The translations under genes and the position numbers were made by a program. A stretch of DNA of 53,524 nucleotides, from NCBI GenBank assembly GCA_947624155.1, contig CANQJB010000006.1, positions 1-53,524 of the forward strand, in the 5' to 3' direction. Source of the stretch: an uncultured Clostridia bacterium (lineage in GTDB: Bacteria; Bacillota; Clostridia; Oscillospirales; Ruminococcaceae). Positions 7,631 through 15,187 of the stretch are shown one piece after another. The notes under the pieces are model-generated. The model worked only from the letters and a program-made list of their open reading frames with translations. It had not been told where the DNA came from and did no database searches. Each line of letters starts with the position of its first letter. The stretch's first letter is position 1.

Positions 7631-8905
7631 TTAAACCGCAAATTTTTCCGCAGAATGTATCAGTTTTACATCGACAAGCGCGTCGACCGAGATGCCATCG
7701 GCGGTGTATTCCTCTACAAAGACGTTTCCCTCGGCGCGGATCTTCGCGAGAAGTCCGGCTTCGGAGAACGGAAGAAGGAGCTTCATTCGCTTCGCGGTTT
7801 CGGGAAGAGCATTTGTCAGCTCTTCGAGAAGGCGGTCGAGGCCGGTTCCCTCTTTTGCAGAGATCATAACCGTCCCCTCGGGCAGAGGCGAGCCGTCCCA
7901 TTCGGCGATGTCGCATTTATTGAGAACGGTCACAATCGGTATTCCGTCGCAGCCGAGCTCGGAAAGCAGCTCGCGGGTGACCTTTGTCTGCTGCTCGATA
8001 TCCTCACTGGAGCAGTCGCAGACGTGGAGTATAACATCGGCGTTTGATGCCTCCTCGAGAGTCGATTTAAACGCCTCGACGAGGTGGTGGGGCAGCCGGC
8101 TTATCAGGCCGACGGTGTCGGTTAAAAGAACGCTGCGGCCGTCGGGCAGAAGAATCGCGCGGGAGGTCGTCTCGAGGGTCGCGAAGAGCTTGTTTTCAAC
8201 GAGAACACCGGCCTCGGTCAGCGCGTTCATCAGAGTCGATTTGCCGACATTTGTATATCCGACTATTGCGGCGGTAAGGACACCGTCCTTCTTGCGCCTC
8301 TTTCGGGTCAGCTCGCGGCGCGCCTCGATGTCTTTGAGCTCGGCGCTCAGAGAATCTATCCTCGAACGGATATAGCGGCGGTCGAGCTCAAGCTTCATCT
8401 CTCCGGGGCCGCCTCTCATTCCGACTGCGCCGCCGGTCCGAGAAAGCTGCTTGCCCATTCCGAGCAGCCTCGGAAGCATATATTTGTGCCTCGCGATCTC
8501 TACTTGCAGTTTCCCCTCGCGGGTGGTCGCGCGCTGAGCGAAGATGCTGAGAATCAGCATTGTGCGGTCGATGACCTCGACGTCGAGGGTGTCTTCGATA
8601 TTTCTGAGCTGAGACGGGGTCAGTTCTAAATCAAAGACGACGATGTCGATTTCAAGGTCTGAGCAGAGCTGTTTCATCTCCGAAAGCCGCCCCGAACCGA
8701 CGCAGGTCGCGCCGTCGGGAGATTGGCGCTTCTGGACTACTTCAACGGCTGTTTCGCCGCCTGCTGTTCTTATCAGCTCCCGAAGCTCGGCGAGCGAGCG
8801 CTCGACATCGTATTCTCCGGTGTCGACTGCGGCGATCATCGCCTTCGGAAGCCCCGAGCTCTCGGGCTGTTTTTCAAATATTCTTTCAAAGTTAGTGTCA
8901 GTCAT
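7631..8905 (-). CDS. hflX: GTPase HflX
   Basis: 424 residues. HflX is a ribosome-binding GTPase that splits stalled or antibiotic-blocked ribosomes. The N-terminal HflX domain includes SGRLSEMKQL and ELTPSQLRNIEDTL. The glycine-rich linker AVGMRGGPGEMKLELDRR is diagnostic. The G domain has G1 GYTNVGKST (215-223), G3 DTVG and G4 NKCD. GGAGG lies only 4 bases before the ATG. A separate 5-codon ORF with its own ribosome site lies 80 bp upstream, so expression may be controlled by leader translation. The gene is followed by a terminator-like hairpin. Confidence 0.95.
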   Translation of the reverse strand: MTDTNFERIFEKQPESSGLPKAMIAAVDTGEYDVERSLAELRELIRTAGGETAVEVVQKRQSPDGATCVGSGRLSEMKQLCSDLEIDIVVFDLELTPSQLRNIEDTLDVEVIDRTMLILSIFAQRATTREGKLQVEIARHKYMLPRLLGMGKQLSRTGGAVGMRGGPGEMKLELDRRYIRSRIDSLSAELKDIEARRELTRKRRKKDGVLTAAIVGYTNVGKSTLMNALTEAGVLVENKLFATLETTSRAILLPDGRSVLLTDTVGLISRLPHHLVEAFKSTLEEASNADVILHVCDCSSEDIEQQTKVTRELLSELGCDGIPIVTVLNKCDIAEWDGSPLPEGTVMISAKEGTGLDRLLEELTNALPETAKRMKLLLPFSEAGLLAKIRAEGNVFVEEYTADGISVDALVDVKLIHSAEKFAV

Positions 8906-9040
8906 AAGTCCTCCGTTTTCGGTCTTGGCCGGCAGTTTTAACAGGTGATCAGACTTACTTGACTGCCTTGCAGGTAAGCCTTAGTTTATCTGCGAATACG
9001 CATTTTTGGCTATTCTCCTTTACTTTGGATTTGGGTTATA
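8904..9040 (-). promoter_or_regulatory. hflX leader with leader peptide and competing stems
   Basis: A TATAAC -10 (9035-9040, poor -35) precedes a short leader. After the leader ORF, GGCUUAC (8974-8980) can pair with GUAAGUC (8952-8958), extended by CUGC/GCAG. The same GUAAGUC can instead pair with GACUUAU (8904-8910), which covers the hflX ribosome site and start codon. GGCAGU (8962-8967) also matches ACUGCC (8931-8936). Mutually exclusive stems are typical of translation attenuators; which state is on cannot be decided by eye. Confidence 0.5.
8986..9003 (-). CDS. hflX leader peptide MRIRR
   Basis: ATG CGT ATT CGC AGA TAA encodes MRIRR. AAGGAG lies 11 bases upstream of the ATG, so translation is plausible. 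Arg-X-Arg at the start of a nascent chain is the known +X+ motif at which macrolide-bound ribosomes stall, as in ErmDL-type leaders with MRLR. The next gene, hflX, is an antibiotic-response ribosome-splitting factor, and Listeria hflX homologues are induced through upstream attenuation. Ribosome stalling here is an inference. Confidence 0.55.
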   Translation of the reverse strand: MRIRR

Positions 9041-9076
9041 TCGTAGATTAAAGCGGTGACAGAATTGAAAGCAAAG

Positions 9077-9132
9077 CCGCGCCGGAAGCAGACAAATACC
9101 GCATCCCGCCGCGGCGCCGGATAATATTCCGG
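9077..9132 (-). other. GC-rich hairpins after the argC-like gene
   Basis: GCCGG/CCGGC around 9115-9132 and CGCGGC/GCCGCG between about 9077 and 9113 can form stems past the argC-like stop. The T-rich stretch after them is weak. They may end argC-like transcription before the hflX leader starts. Confidence 0.3.
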
Positions 9133-9153
9133 CTGAGTGGTATATATAGTATA

Positions 9154-10098
9154 TCAGACTACGCCTTTCAGCTCATCCAGTCCGAGCATCAGGTTCATGT
9201 TCTGAACGACGGCTCCGGCGCCGCCCTTGCCGAGATTGTCGAATCTCGCGGCTAAAAGGCAGATGTCGTTGTCGCCGAAGACAAAGATCTGAACACGGTT
9301 TGAGCCTGCCATTCCTCCGGCGTCGAGGAAGCCGCCGAGCCCGTCGATCGAGCCCTCGAATTCCTCGACAGTGATAAGCGGCTCATGCTCATAAAAGCGC
9401 TTGAAGGTCTCCCAGACCTGCTTTGAGTGGAGCCTCTTGGAGAGGGTGCGGAGGTGCATCGGTATTGTGACGAGAATGCCGTTGGGATAGTCGTCGATCA
9501 TCGGGTTGAGCGACGGGCGGTAGGAAATGCCGCAGGCGTGCATTATCTCCTTTTGCTGCAAAATGTTCTGGTCGAGGCCGTACTGACGGGCGGAGGAATA
9601 GCTCCGCGGGCGGCTCGGGTCTTCATACATCGCGATCATGTTCGCGCCGCCGCTGGAATAGCCGACGACCGAGTTGACATAAAGCGGGAGATAGGGCGGC
9701 ATTATCTTGCCTTTTAAAAGCGGGTTGACAAGCATTACCGTTCCGACAGCCATCGGCGCGGGCAGAGAGACAAAGCGCGCGTTCGCGATCTTTCGGCGCT
9801 GCTCGGGGCTGAGCTCCGGCAAACCGTAGACCCAGCTCGGGGAGAGGCGGAAGGCGTTGGAGGTGTCGATGACCTTAACTCCGGGGTTGGTTATCAGAGG
9901 GACTGTTTCGACGACAGTCTGGGCAGACTGGCAGAGAATAACGATGTCGGCGGTATTCAAAAGGGAGACGCGCTGCTGCTCGGTGACCTTTTTAGGGCTT
10001 TCAAGATAAATTATCTCGAGGTCGTCGCGTCCCATTATCATTTTATTGAGATTTAAATTGACGGTCCCGTAATGGCCGTCGATAAGGACTTTCTTCAC
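9154..10098 (-). CDS. ArgC-like (type 2) protein lacking the catalytic cysteine
   Basis: 314 residues, aligned by eye over its whole length with short-form N-acetyl-gamma-glutamyl-phosphate reductase: a GHYGTVNLNL start, VIDTSNAFRLSPSWVYGLPE, VNSVVGYSSGGANMIAMYE and FDNLGKGGAGAVVQNMNLML. The active-site segment, normally NPGCHATG, reads LPAPMAVG (near residue 114), so the thiol nucleophile is replaced by proline. The usual reductase reaction through a thioester should be impossible. The start is GTG with GGAAGTG 7 bases upstream. It stands alone, without other arg genes. It may have a changed or binding-only role. Confidence 0.8.
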   Translation of the reverse strand: MKKVLIDGHYGTVNLNLNKMIMGRDDLEIIYLESPKKVTEQQRVSLLNTADIVILCQSAQTVVETVPLITNPGVKVIDTSNAFRLSPSWVYGLPELSPEQRRKIANARFVSLPAPMAVGTVMLVNPLLKGKIMPPYLPLYVNSVVGYSSGGANMIAMYEDPSRPRSYSSARQYGLDQNILQQKEIMHACGISYRPSLNPMIDDYPNGILVTIPMHLRTLSKRLHSKQVWETFKRFYEHEPLITVEEFEGSIDGLGGFLDAGGMAGSNRVQIFVFGDNDICLLAARFDNLGKGGAGAVVQNMNLMLGLDELKGVV

Positions 10099-10148
10099 CT
10101 TGTCACTTCCGTTTCGCGGTAATAATCATTTCACACCTATACATCATA

Positions 10149-10177
10149 ATAATCACATATTTTCTCCGATTTGTCAA
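10149..10177 (-). promoter_or_regulatory. Probable promoter of the argC-like gene
   Basis: TTGACA (10172-10177, minus strand) with a weak GATTAT -10 at 10149-10154, 17 bp apart, about 50 bp upstream of the GTG start. Confidence 0.45.
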
Positions 10178-10248
10178 TAGGTAAAGCGCGAAGAAAAGAT
10201 GAAGAATTATGATTTTTTTATTTTTTGAGAAATAACGTCGGATTTGCC

Positions 10249-10276
10249 TTTACTTTTTTTCAAAATCTGTTAGAAT
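10249..10276 (+). promoter_or_regulatory. Probable promoter of the ECF sigma operon
   Basis: TTTACT (10249-10254) and TAGAAT (10271-10276) with a 16-bp spacer. Between it and the sigma gene the DNA is A/T-rich with a symmetric run of A and T tracts near 10286-10310; nothing else is recognised there. Confidence 0.45.
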
Positions 10277-10413
10277 AGAAGCAACAGAAAAAATTTTTAA
10301 AAAAATTTTTTCCGAGTGCAATATTTTTGCCTTCTCGTGCGTATTACTTATGAAACGTGCAAAAACAGGCGGAAAGGAGTTCTCGGCTTAATCGGCCGGA
10401 TCGAAAGAGGATT

Positions 10414-10911
10414 ATGCAAACTACTAACGACGTCGGTGTTTACATATCTTCTGTTGTCGATAAATATTCCGACATGGTCTACCGCACCGCTTATCACGCG
10501 CTCTGCGACAGAAGCTATGCTCAGGATATCACTCAGGAGGTTTTTTTGAAGCTTTTGCAGACTCTGCCCGACTTTGAATCGGACGAGCACGAGCGGGCAT
10601 GGCTGATAAGAGTAACGCTGAATATGTGCAAAAACTATAACCGAAAGGTCTATTCTCACCCGACCTCGGAGCTTTCAGAAACGATCGTTTCAAACGAAAG
10701 GTTCGGCCAGGGGCCGGTGCTCGAGGCTGTAATGGAGCTGCCCGAAAAATACAGAACGGTTGTTTATCTGCATTATTTCGAGGGCTACAAGATCTCGGAG
10801 ATCTGCGACCTGACGGGGCAGAACCAAAACACCGTTTCATCGCTTTTAATGAGAGCGAGAAAACGGCTCAGACTAATGCTGGAGGAGGAGTTTGACGATG
10901 AAAATAAATGA
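10414..10911 (+). CDS. ECF-type RNA polymerase sigma factor
   Basis: 165 residues. Region 2 reads VDKYSDMVYRTAYHALCDRS then YAQDITQEVFLKLLQTLPDF. Region 4 reads MELPEKYRTVVYLHYFEGYK then ISEICDLTGQNQNTVSSLLM. The ATG at 10414 gives the usual ECF length; a GTG 57 bases upstream would only add a basic tail. AAAGAGG precedes the ATG closely. The stop overlaps the start of the next gene by 14 bases, pointing to translational coupling with its likely anti-sigma partner. Confidence 0.88.
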   Translation: MQTTNDVGVYISSVVDKYSDMVYRTAYHALCDRSYAQDITQEVFLKLLQTLPDFESDEHERAWLIRVTLNMCKNYNRKVYSHPTSELSETIVSNERFGQGPVLEAVMELPEKYRTVVYLHYFEGYKISEICDLTGQNQNTVSSLLMRARKRLRLMLEEEFDDENK

Positions 10912-12775
10912 ATATAAAAACGAAGTCAGCTCGCTCCGGCTCGACGACGATTTTAAGGCTAAGCTTAAGGAAACGCTTTTGGAAGCGGCAAAGGAGAACG
11001 CGCCGGAGTCGGCTCGCGACCGCGGCGAAAGAAGCGGACCCGCGGTCTTCGCAAGAAAATATTCGCGATATATCGCGCTCGCGGCCTGCATACTGCTTGT
11101 CGTTTCGACTGTCAGCATCGTTTCGATCGGCGGACTGCCGTTCGCGGTCACCGGTTCAAAGTCTGCCGACAATAATGCCACGGTTGCCGACGCACCGCAG
11201 GACACTGACGGCGAGGACATTGATGAAAGAGATCAGGAAGCCCCGGCGGAGGCGGCTGCAGACGGGACCGGCGATATTGCAGATGAACCGAATCTTATGA
11301 GCGCAGAGATCAACCCGGATATGCCCGCCGACGACAGCGAACCCGACGTTATTGCGGACGACGTCGATGACGAATCCGTTCCGGTCGAAAGCGTCGACGA
11401 TGAACCCGACGCCGAAGAGGATAGCGAAGTAGTCTCGGAGGAAGTTCCGGAAGAGATTCCGGCTTCAATTCCGGCTACAAGCGCGCCCTATTCGAGCTTT
11501 GCCTCGCCGGAATATGACGGCGACTACAACGGCGACGACTACATTCTCTGGGTCAGCGGCGATATGCCGTCAAACTACGCTCTCGTTTCGATGGACGACA
11601 TTCAGACTGTCCCCTCGACAGTCGTCCCGATCGACCCGATTTATCCGGCTCCCGATTCGGAATCTGTTCCGGCATATCCCGAAGACCCGAATAATTCAAC
11701 CCCCTCCGGGGCGGGTACCGACACCTCAAATGTCGATGTTGTGACAAATGTCGATGAGGAGGTTGACGAGACCGTTGAAGAGCCGCAGGCTCCAACCGAG
11801 AGCGTCGACTTTCCCGAGACATCGCCGACCTCGCAGACGGGATATGATGATGACAGCGACTCGGCGAACAGCGAATTTCAGATCCCGTCGGTCGAGATAC
11901 TGACCGAAGGCAGCAGCTACGGATATTACGATATCCGCGACGGGGTTATCGCGAAGCTTGACAATGTCGGGCTGATAAGATTCTCGGTCGAAGACAGCTA
12001 CACCGGCTACGGCGAGGTTTCCCTGAACGCCGCTGGAGTCACTATGGACACGACCACGCAGACGCTTTATAAAATAACCGTCAAATACGACTACTTCAGC
12101 AGCGAAGACCCCGAAGCCGAGCGGCTTTTGCTCAACGACGGCACCGAGCACTATCAGATGGTCGGCCGCCCGCTGATGCAGGGCGAGTATATCGCGGTTG
12201 TAACCGAAAATTCCGACAACGTTCTTGTGCCGATTCCCGAGCTTATCTACGCCGTTCACAATGTCAACGGCCTCGATATCGCCTATCACCTTTACAGCAG
12301 CGACGGCTTTGACGTCGACCCGGGAAGCACCAACATGGGCATTCTGCCGGAGGAGCAGATGATAATTACCTCGACCGCCAACAATCCCGAGGTTTATACT
12401 CAGAAGGCGGCGGTCAGGGAGCTGACCTACTACCTGCGCAGAAATATACTCAGACTTGAGCCAACCTTGATAAGCTTCAAAGAGCCGGAACCGCTCAGGT
12501 CAAGGATCACCGCGAACTTCCCGACAGGAAAGCTGACTCTTTCGGTTCCGGAGCCGGATTCAGACGGGCTGATCTCGGTCAACGGAATTTCGGTCGGAAG
12601 CAGCTTAGACGACGCTCTTAAAGCATTCCTGCTCTCGGAATATCAATTCGAGCAGACCTGCACCTTAAAGCTCGTCGCCTCGGAGGAGGACGGAAAATGG
12701 AGCGTAACGGTCTATGTCACCGACGGAGTTGTCAGCGCAATAGAGCCGAGCGCTCTGCCGCAGCCTGCGGAATAA
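10898..12775 (+). CDS. Large membrane protein, putative anti-sigma partner
   Basis: 625 residues. A cytoplasmic head of about 55 residues with no zinc-finger HXXXCXXC is followed by one membrane segment (YIALAACILLVVSTVSIVSI). Then comes a strongly acidic, Pro/Asp/Glu-rich linker (about 80-330) and a C-terminal extracytoplasmic domain of about 290 residues that I do not recognise. GGAGGAG lies 7 bases before the ATG, inside the sigma gene. The order sigma then single-pass membrane protein is that of ECF/anti-sigma pairs. Binding to the sigma factor is inferred from position. A strong terminator follows. Confidence 0.6.
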   Translation: MKINEYKNEVSSLRLDDDFKAKLKETLLEAAKENAPESARDRGERSGPAVFARKYSRYIALAACILLVVSTVSIVSIGGLPFAVTGSKSADNNATVADAPQDTDGEDIDERDQEAPAEAAADGTGDIADEPNLMSAEINPDMPADDSEPDVIADDVDDESVPVESVDDEPDAEEDSEVVSEEVPEEIPASIPATSAPYSSFASPEYDGDYNGDDYILWVSGDMPSNYALVSMDDIQTVPSTVVPIDPIYPAPDSESVPAYPEDPNNSTPSGAGTDTSNVDVVTNVDEEVDETVEEPQAPTESVDFPETSPTSQTGYDDDSDSANSEFQIPSVEILTEGSSYGYYDIRDGVIAKLDNVGLIRFSVEDSYTGYGEVSLNAAGVTMDTTTQTLYKITVKYDYFSSEDPEAERLLLNDGTEHYQMVGRPLMQGEYIAVVTENSDNVLVPIPELIYAVHNVNGLDIAYHLYSSDGFDVDPGSTNMGILPEEQMIITSTANNPEVYTQKAAVRELTYYLRRNILRLEPTLISFKEPEPLRSRITANFPTGKLTLSVPEPDSDGLISVNGISVGSSLDDALKAFLLSEYQFEQTCTLKLVASEEDGKWSVTVYVTDGVVSAIEPSALPQPAE

Positions 12776-12793
12776 TCAAGAAGTGAAATAATA

Positions 12794-12838
12794 TCGGCGG
12801 GGAGCTCGCTTTTAAGCTCCTCGCCGAATTTTATTTAT
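12794..12838 (+). terminator. Intrinsic terminator after the sigma operon
   Basis: A long stem pairs TCGGCGGGGAGCT with AGCTCCTCGCCGA (12794-12826), followed by ATTTTATTTATT. It also separates the operon from the convergent parC stop. Confidence 0.85.
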
Positions 12839-12843
12839 TGATG

Positions 12844-15090
12844 TTAAAATGTGATCTGATCGGGGTCGGGGACATCTTTCGCGAAAGGCCCGGCCGCAGG
12901 GAGAGTCTTTGTCTTGAATTTTGAATATTCCTTGACCTGCTCGGCATTCAGGATATGGGCGCTTTCGACCTTTGCACCGGCTTTCAGAGTCATCACCTGA
13001 ACGCCCTGGGTGTCTCTCGTCGTCTTCGGGAGAATCATTCCGGTGTTGAAGACTATCGCCCTGCCGTTTGTCGAGCGGAGCATAACGTCTGCGCCCTCGC
13101 CGATATTGAGGATCGCGGTGAGCTCGGCTTTTTCGCAGTATGCCTTTAAAAGCACCTTGCGGTTGGTCTTGGTCTCATAAGCGCTGAGGGGGACCTTCGC
13201 GGCCTTGCCGTTTTTGTAAATGAACAGCAGGCAGCCGGAATAGTCGAGGGTCGCGGCCATTCCGATCACGCTCTCGCCCTCGTCGAATTTCAGCGCGACG
13301 GGAATGAAGTCGCCGAGAACGCTCGCCTTTGTGTCTGAGAAGGCGGACGCCTTTGACTTATAGCACTTCGCGTTGGCTGTAAAGAACAGAAGCTCGGCGC
13401 GGTTTGAGAGGTCGATCTCCTGGGTAACGACGTCGTTTTCCTTGACCTTTTGCTCGCCGCTCATTCTCAGGCTCTGGGGAGTTATCTTCTTGAAATAGCC
13501 GTCGCGGGTCAGAATCAGGCGGCAGGGATAGTCGGCGATCTCCGGCTCGGTGCTGACCTCCGGCTCGTCGTAGATATATATTACCTCGGTCTTGCGCGGC
13601 TGGCCGTATTTTTCGGCGACGCGCTTCAGCTCGTCGATGATTATGAGCTTTATTCTGCGCTCGCTGCCGAGAATCTGTTCAAGCTCGGCGATCTCGTTCT
13701 CTAGGTCGGTTCTGTCTTTGATGCGGTTGAGGATATATTCGCGGTTGAGGTGCCGCAGCTTGATCTCGGCGACATATTCGGCCTGAACCTCGTCGATCGA
13801 GAAGCCGATCATCAGGTTCGGGACAACGTCGGCTTCCTCGTCGGTCTCGCGGACGATCTTTATCGCCTTGTCGATGTCGAGCAGAATCCGCTCTAAGCCC
13901 TCGAGAAGGTGGAGGCGCTCTTTTTTCTTCGAGAGGTCGAAGCTGACTCTGCGCCTGACGCAGCCGGTTCGGAATTTGAGCCATTCGCGGATTATGTCGG
14001 TGACACCGAGAACCTTCGGGTAGCCGTTGACGAGAATGTTGAAGTTGGCGGAAAAGCTGTCCTGAAGAGGGGTAAGCTTATAGAGCTTTCTCATCAGCTC
14101 GTCGGGGTTGACGCCGCGTTTGAGGTCGATAGCGATTTTGAGGCCGTCGAGGTCGGTCTCGTCGCGGATATAGCTGACCTCTTTAAGCCCGCCCTTTGCG
14201 AGCTCGATAACCTTTTCGATTATCGCTTCAACGGTCGTTGTCGGGGGAATCTCGGTTATTTCGATGCAGTTAGCTTCTTTATCATAGCTGTATTTTGCTC
14301 TGATCTTGACCGCTCCCCTGCCGGTCGAAAAGATCTGGCGGAGCTTGTCTTCGTCATAGATCATATATCCGCCGCCGGGGAAGTCGGGACCCTTCATCGT
14401 CTGCATAACGTCATAGTCGGGGTCGCGGATCAGGGCGACAGTCGCCTCGCAGAGTTCACGAAGATTGAACGGGCAGACCGCGCTCGCCATTGAAACGCCG
14501 ATTCCGACGTTGGAGTTTACGAGTATCGACGGGAATGTCACCGGCAGAAGCTCCGGCTCGGTCATCGTGTTGTCATAGTTCGGGACGAAGTTGACTGTGT
14601 CCTTGTCGATGTCGGAAAAAAGCTCGTTGCAGATAGGCTCAAGCTTTGCTTCGGTGTAGCGGCTGGCGGCGTAGGCCATATCGCTTGAATATGCCTTTCC
14701 GAAATTGCCCTTTGAGTCGATATAGGGGTGGAGAAGGGCTTCATTTCCTCTCGCGAGGCGGACCATTGTCTCATAAATCGCCTGGTCGCCGTGGGGGTTG
14801 AGCTTCATTGTCTGGCCGACGATGTTGGCGGATTTTGTCCTCGGGCCGGTCAGCAGCCCCATTTTATACATTGTATAGAGAAGCTTGCGGTGAGAGGGCT
14901 TGAAGCCGTCGATCTCGGGGAAGGCTCTCGAAACGATTACGCTCATCGCATAGGGCATATAGTTCTTTTCAAGCGTTATCGTTATCGGTTCGTCGACAAC
15001 TGTTCCCGCGCCCTGAATATAAGCGCCGGCGTGGCGCTCCGAGAGCTTGGGCTGCTTTGGTTCTTTGTCTTTTGATGTCTTTTTCGGCAT
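12844..15090 (-). CDS. parC: Type IIA topoisomerase subunit A (topoisomerase IV ParC-like)
   Basis: 748 residues; the DNA breakage-reunion subunit. The catalytic Tyr145 lies in AASRYTEAKL, and the quinolone region is LNPHGDQAIYETMV. The position of GyrA Ser83 is Gln103, and Asp87 is Glu107. The C-terminal beta-propeller lacks a GyrA box (QRRGGKG), favouring topoisomerase IV or a related second enzyme over gyrase. It lies 97 bp downstream of the B subunit on the same strand. The name parC follows family similarity; a divergent gyrase-like paralogue cannot be excluded. Confidence 0.85.
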   Translation of the reverse strand: MPKKTSKDKEPKQPKLSERHAGAYIQGAGTVVDEPITITLEKNYMPYAMSVIVSRAFPEIDGFKPSHRKLLYTMYKMGLLTGPRTKSANIVGQTMKLNPHGDQAIYETMVRLARGNEALLHPYIDSKGNFGKAYSSDMAYAASRYTEAKLEPICNELFSDIDKDTVNFVPNYDNTMTEPELLPVTFPSILVNSNVGIGVSMASAVCPFNLRELCEATVALIRDPDYDVMQTMKGPDFPGGGYMIYDEDKLRQIFSTGRGAVKIRAKYSYDKEANCIEITEIPPTTTVEAIIEKVIELAKGGLKEVSYIRDETDLDGLKIAIDLKRGVNPDELMRKLYKLTPLQDSFSANFNILVNGYPKVLGVTDIIREWLKFRTGCVRRRVSFDLSKKKERLHLLEGLERILLDIDKAIKIVRETDEEADVVPNLMIGFSIDEVQAEYVAEIKLRHLNREYILNRIKDRTDLENEIAELEQILGSERRIKLIIIDELKRVAEKYGQPRKTEVIYIYDEPEVSTEPEIADYPCRLILTRDGYFKKITPQSLRMSGEQKVKENDVVTQEIDLSNRAELLFFTANAKCYKSKASAFSDTKASVLGDFIPVALKFDEGESVIGMAATLDYSGCLLFIYKNGKAAKVPLSAYETKTNRKVLLKAYCEKAELTAILNIGEGADVMLRSTNGRAIVFNTGMILPKTTRDTQGVQVMTLKAGAKVESAHILNAEQVKEYSKFKTKTLPAAGPFAKDVPDPDQITF

Positions 15091-15187
15091 ATATATCCTC
15101 TTTCCGGTTTGGTATTTCGGGGGCGGGCGAGCCGTCCGCGGAGCGCGCCCGCGGGGCGGGCTGTGCGAGCGGGTGGCGAGCCTCGGC

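Noticed and set aside
13909-14493. 194-codon open frame antisense to parC
   Set aside because: A shadow of the highly conserved ParC sequence, with no ribosome site or recognisable motif.
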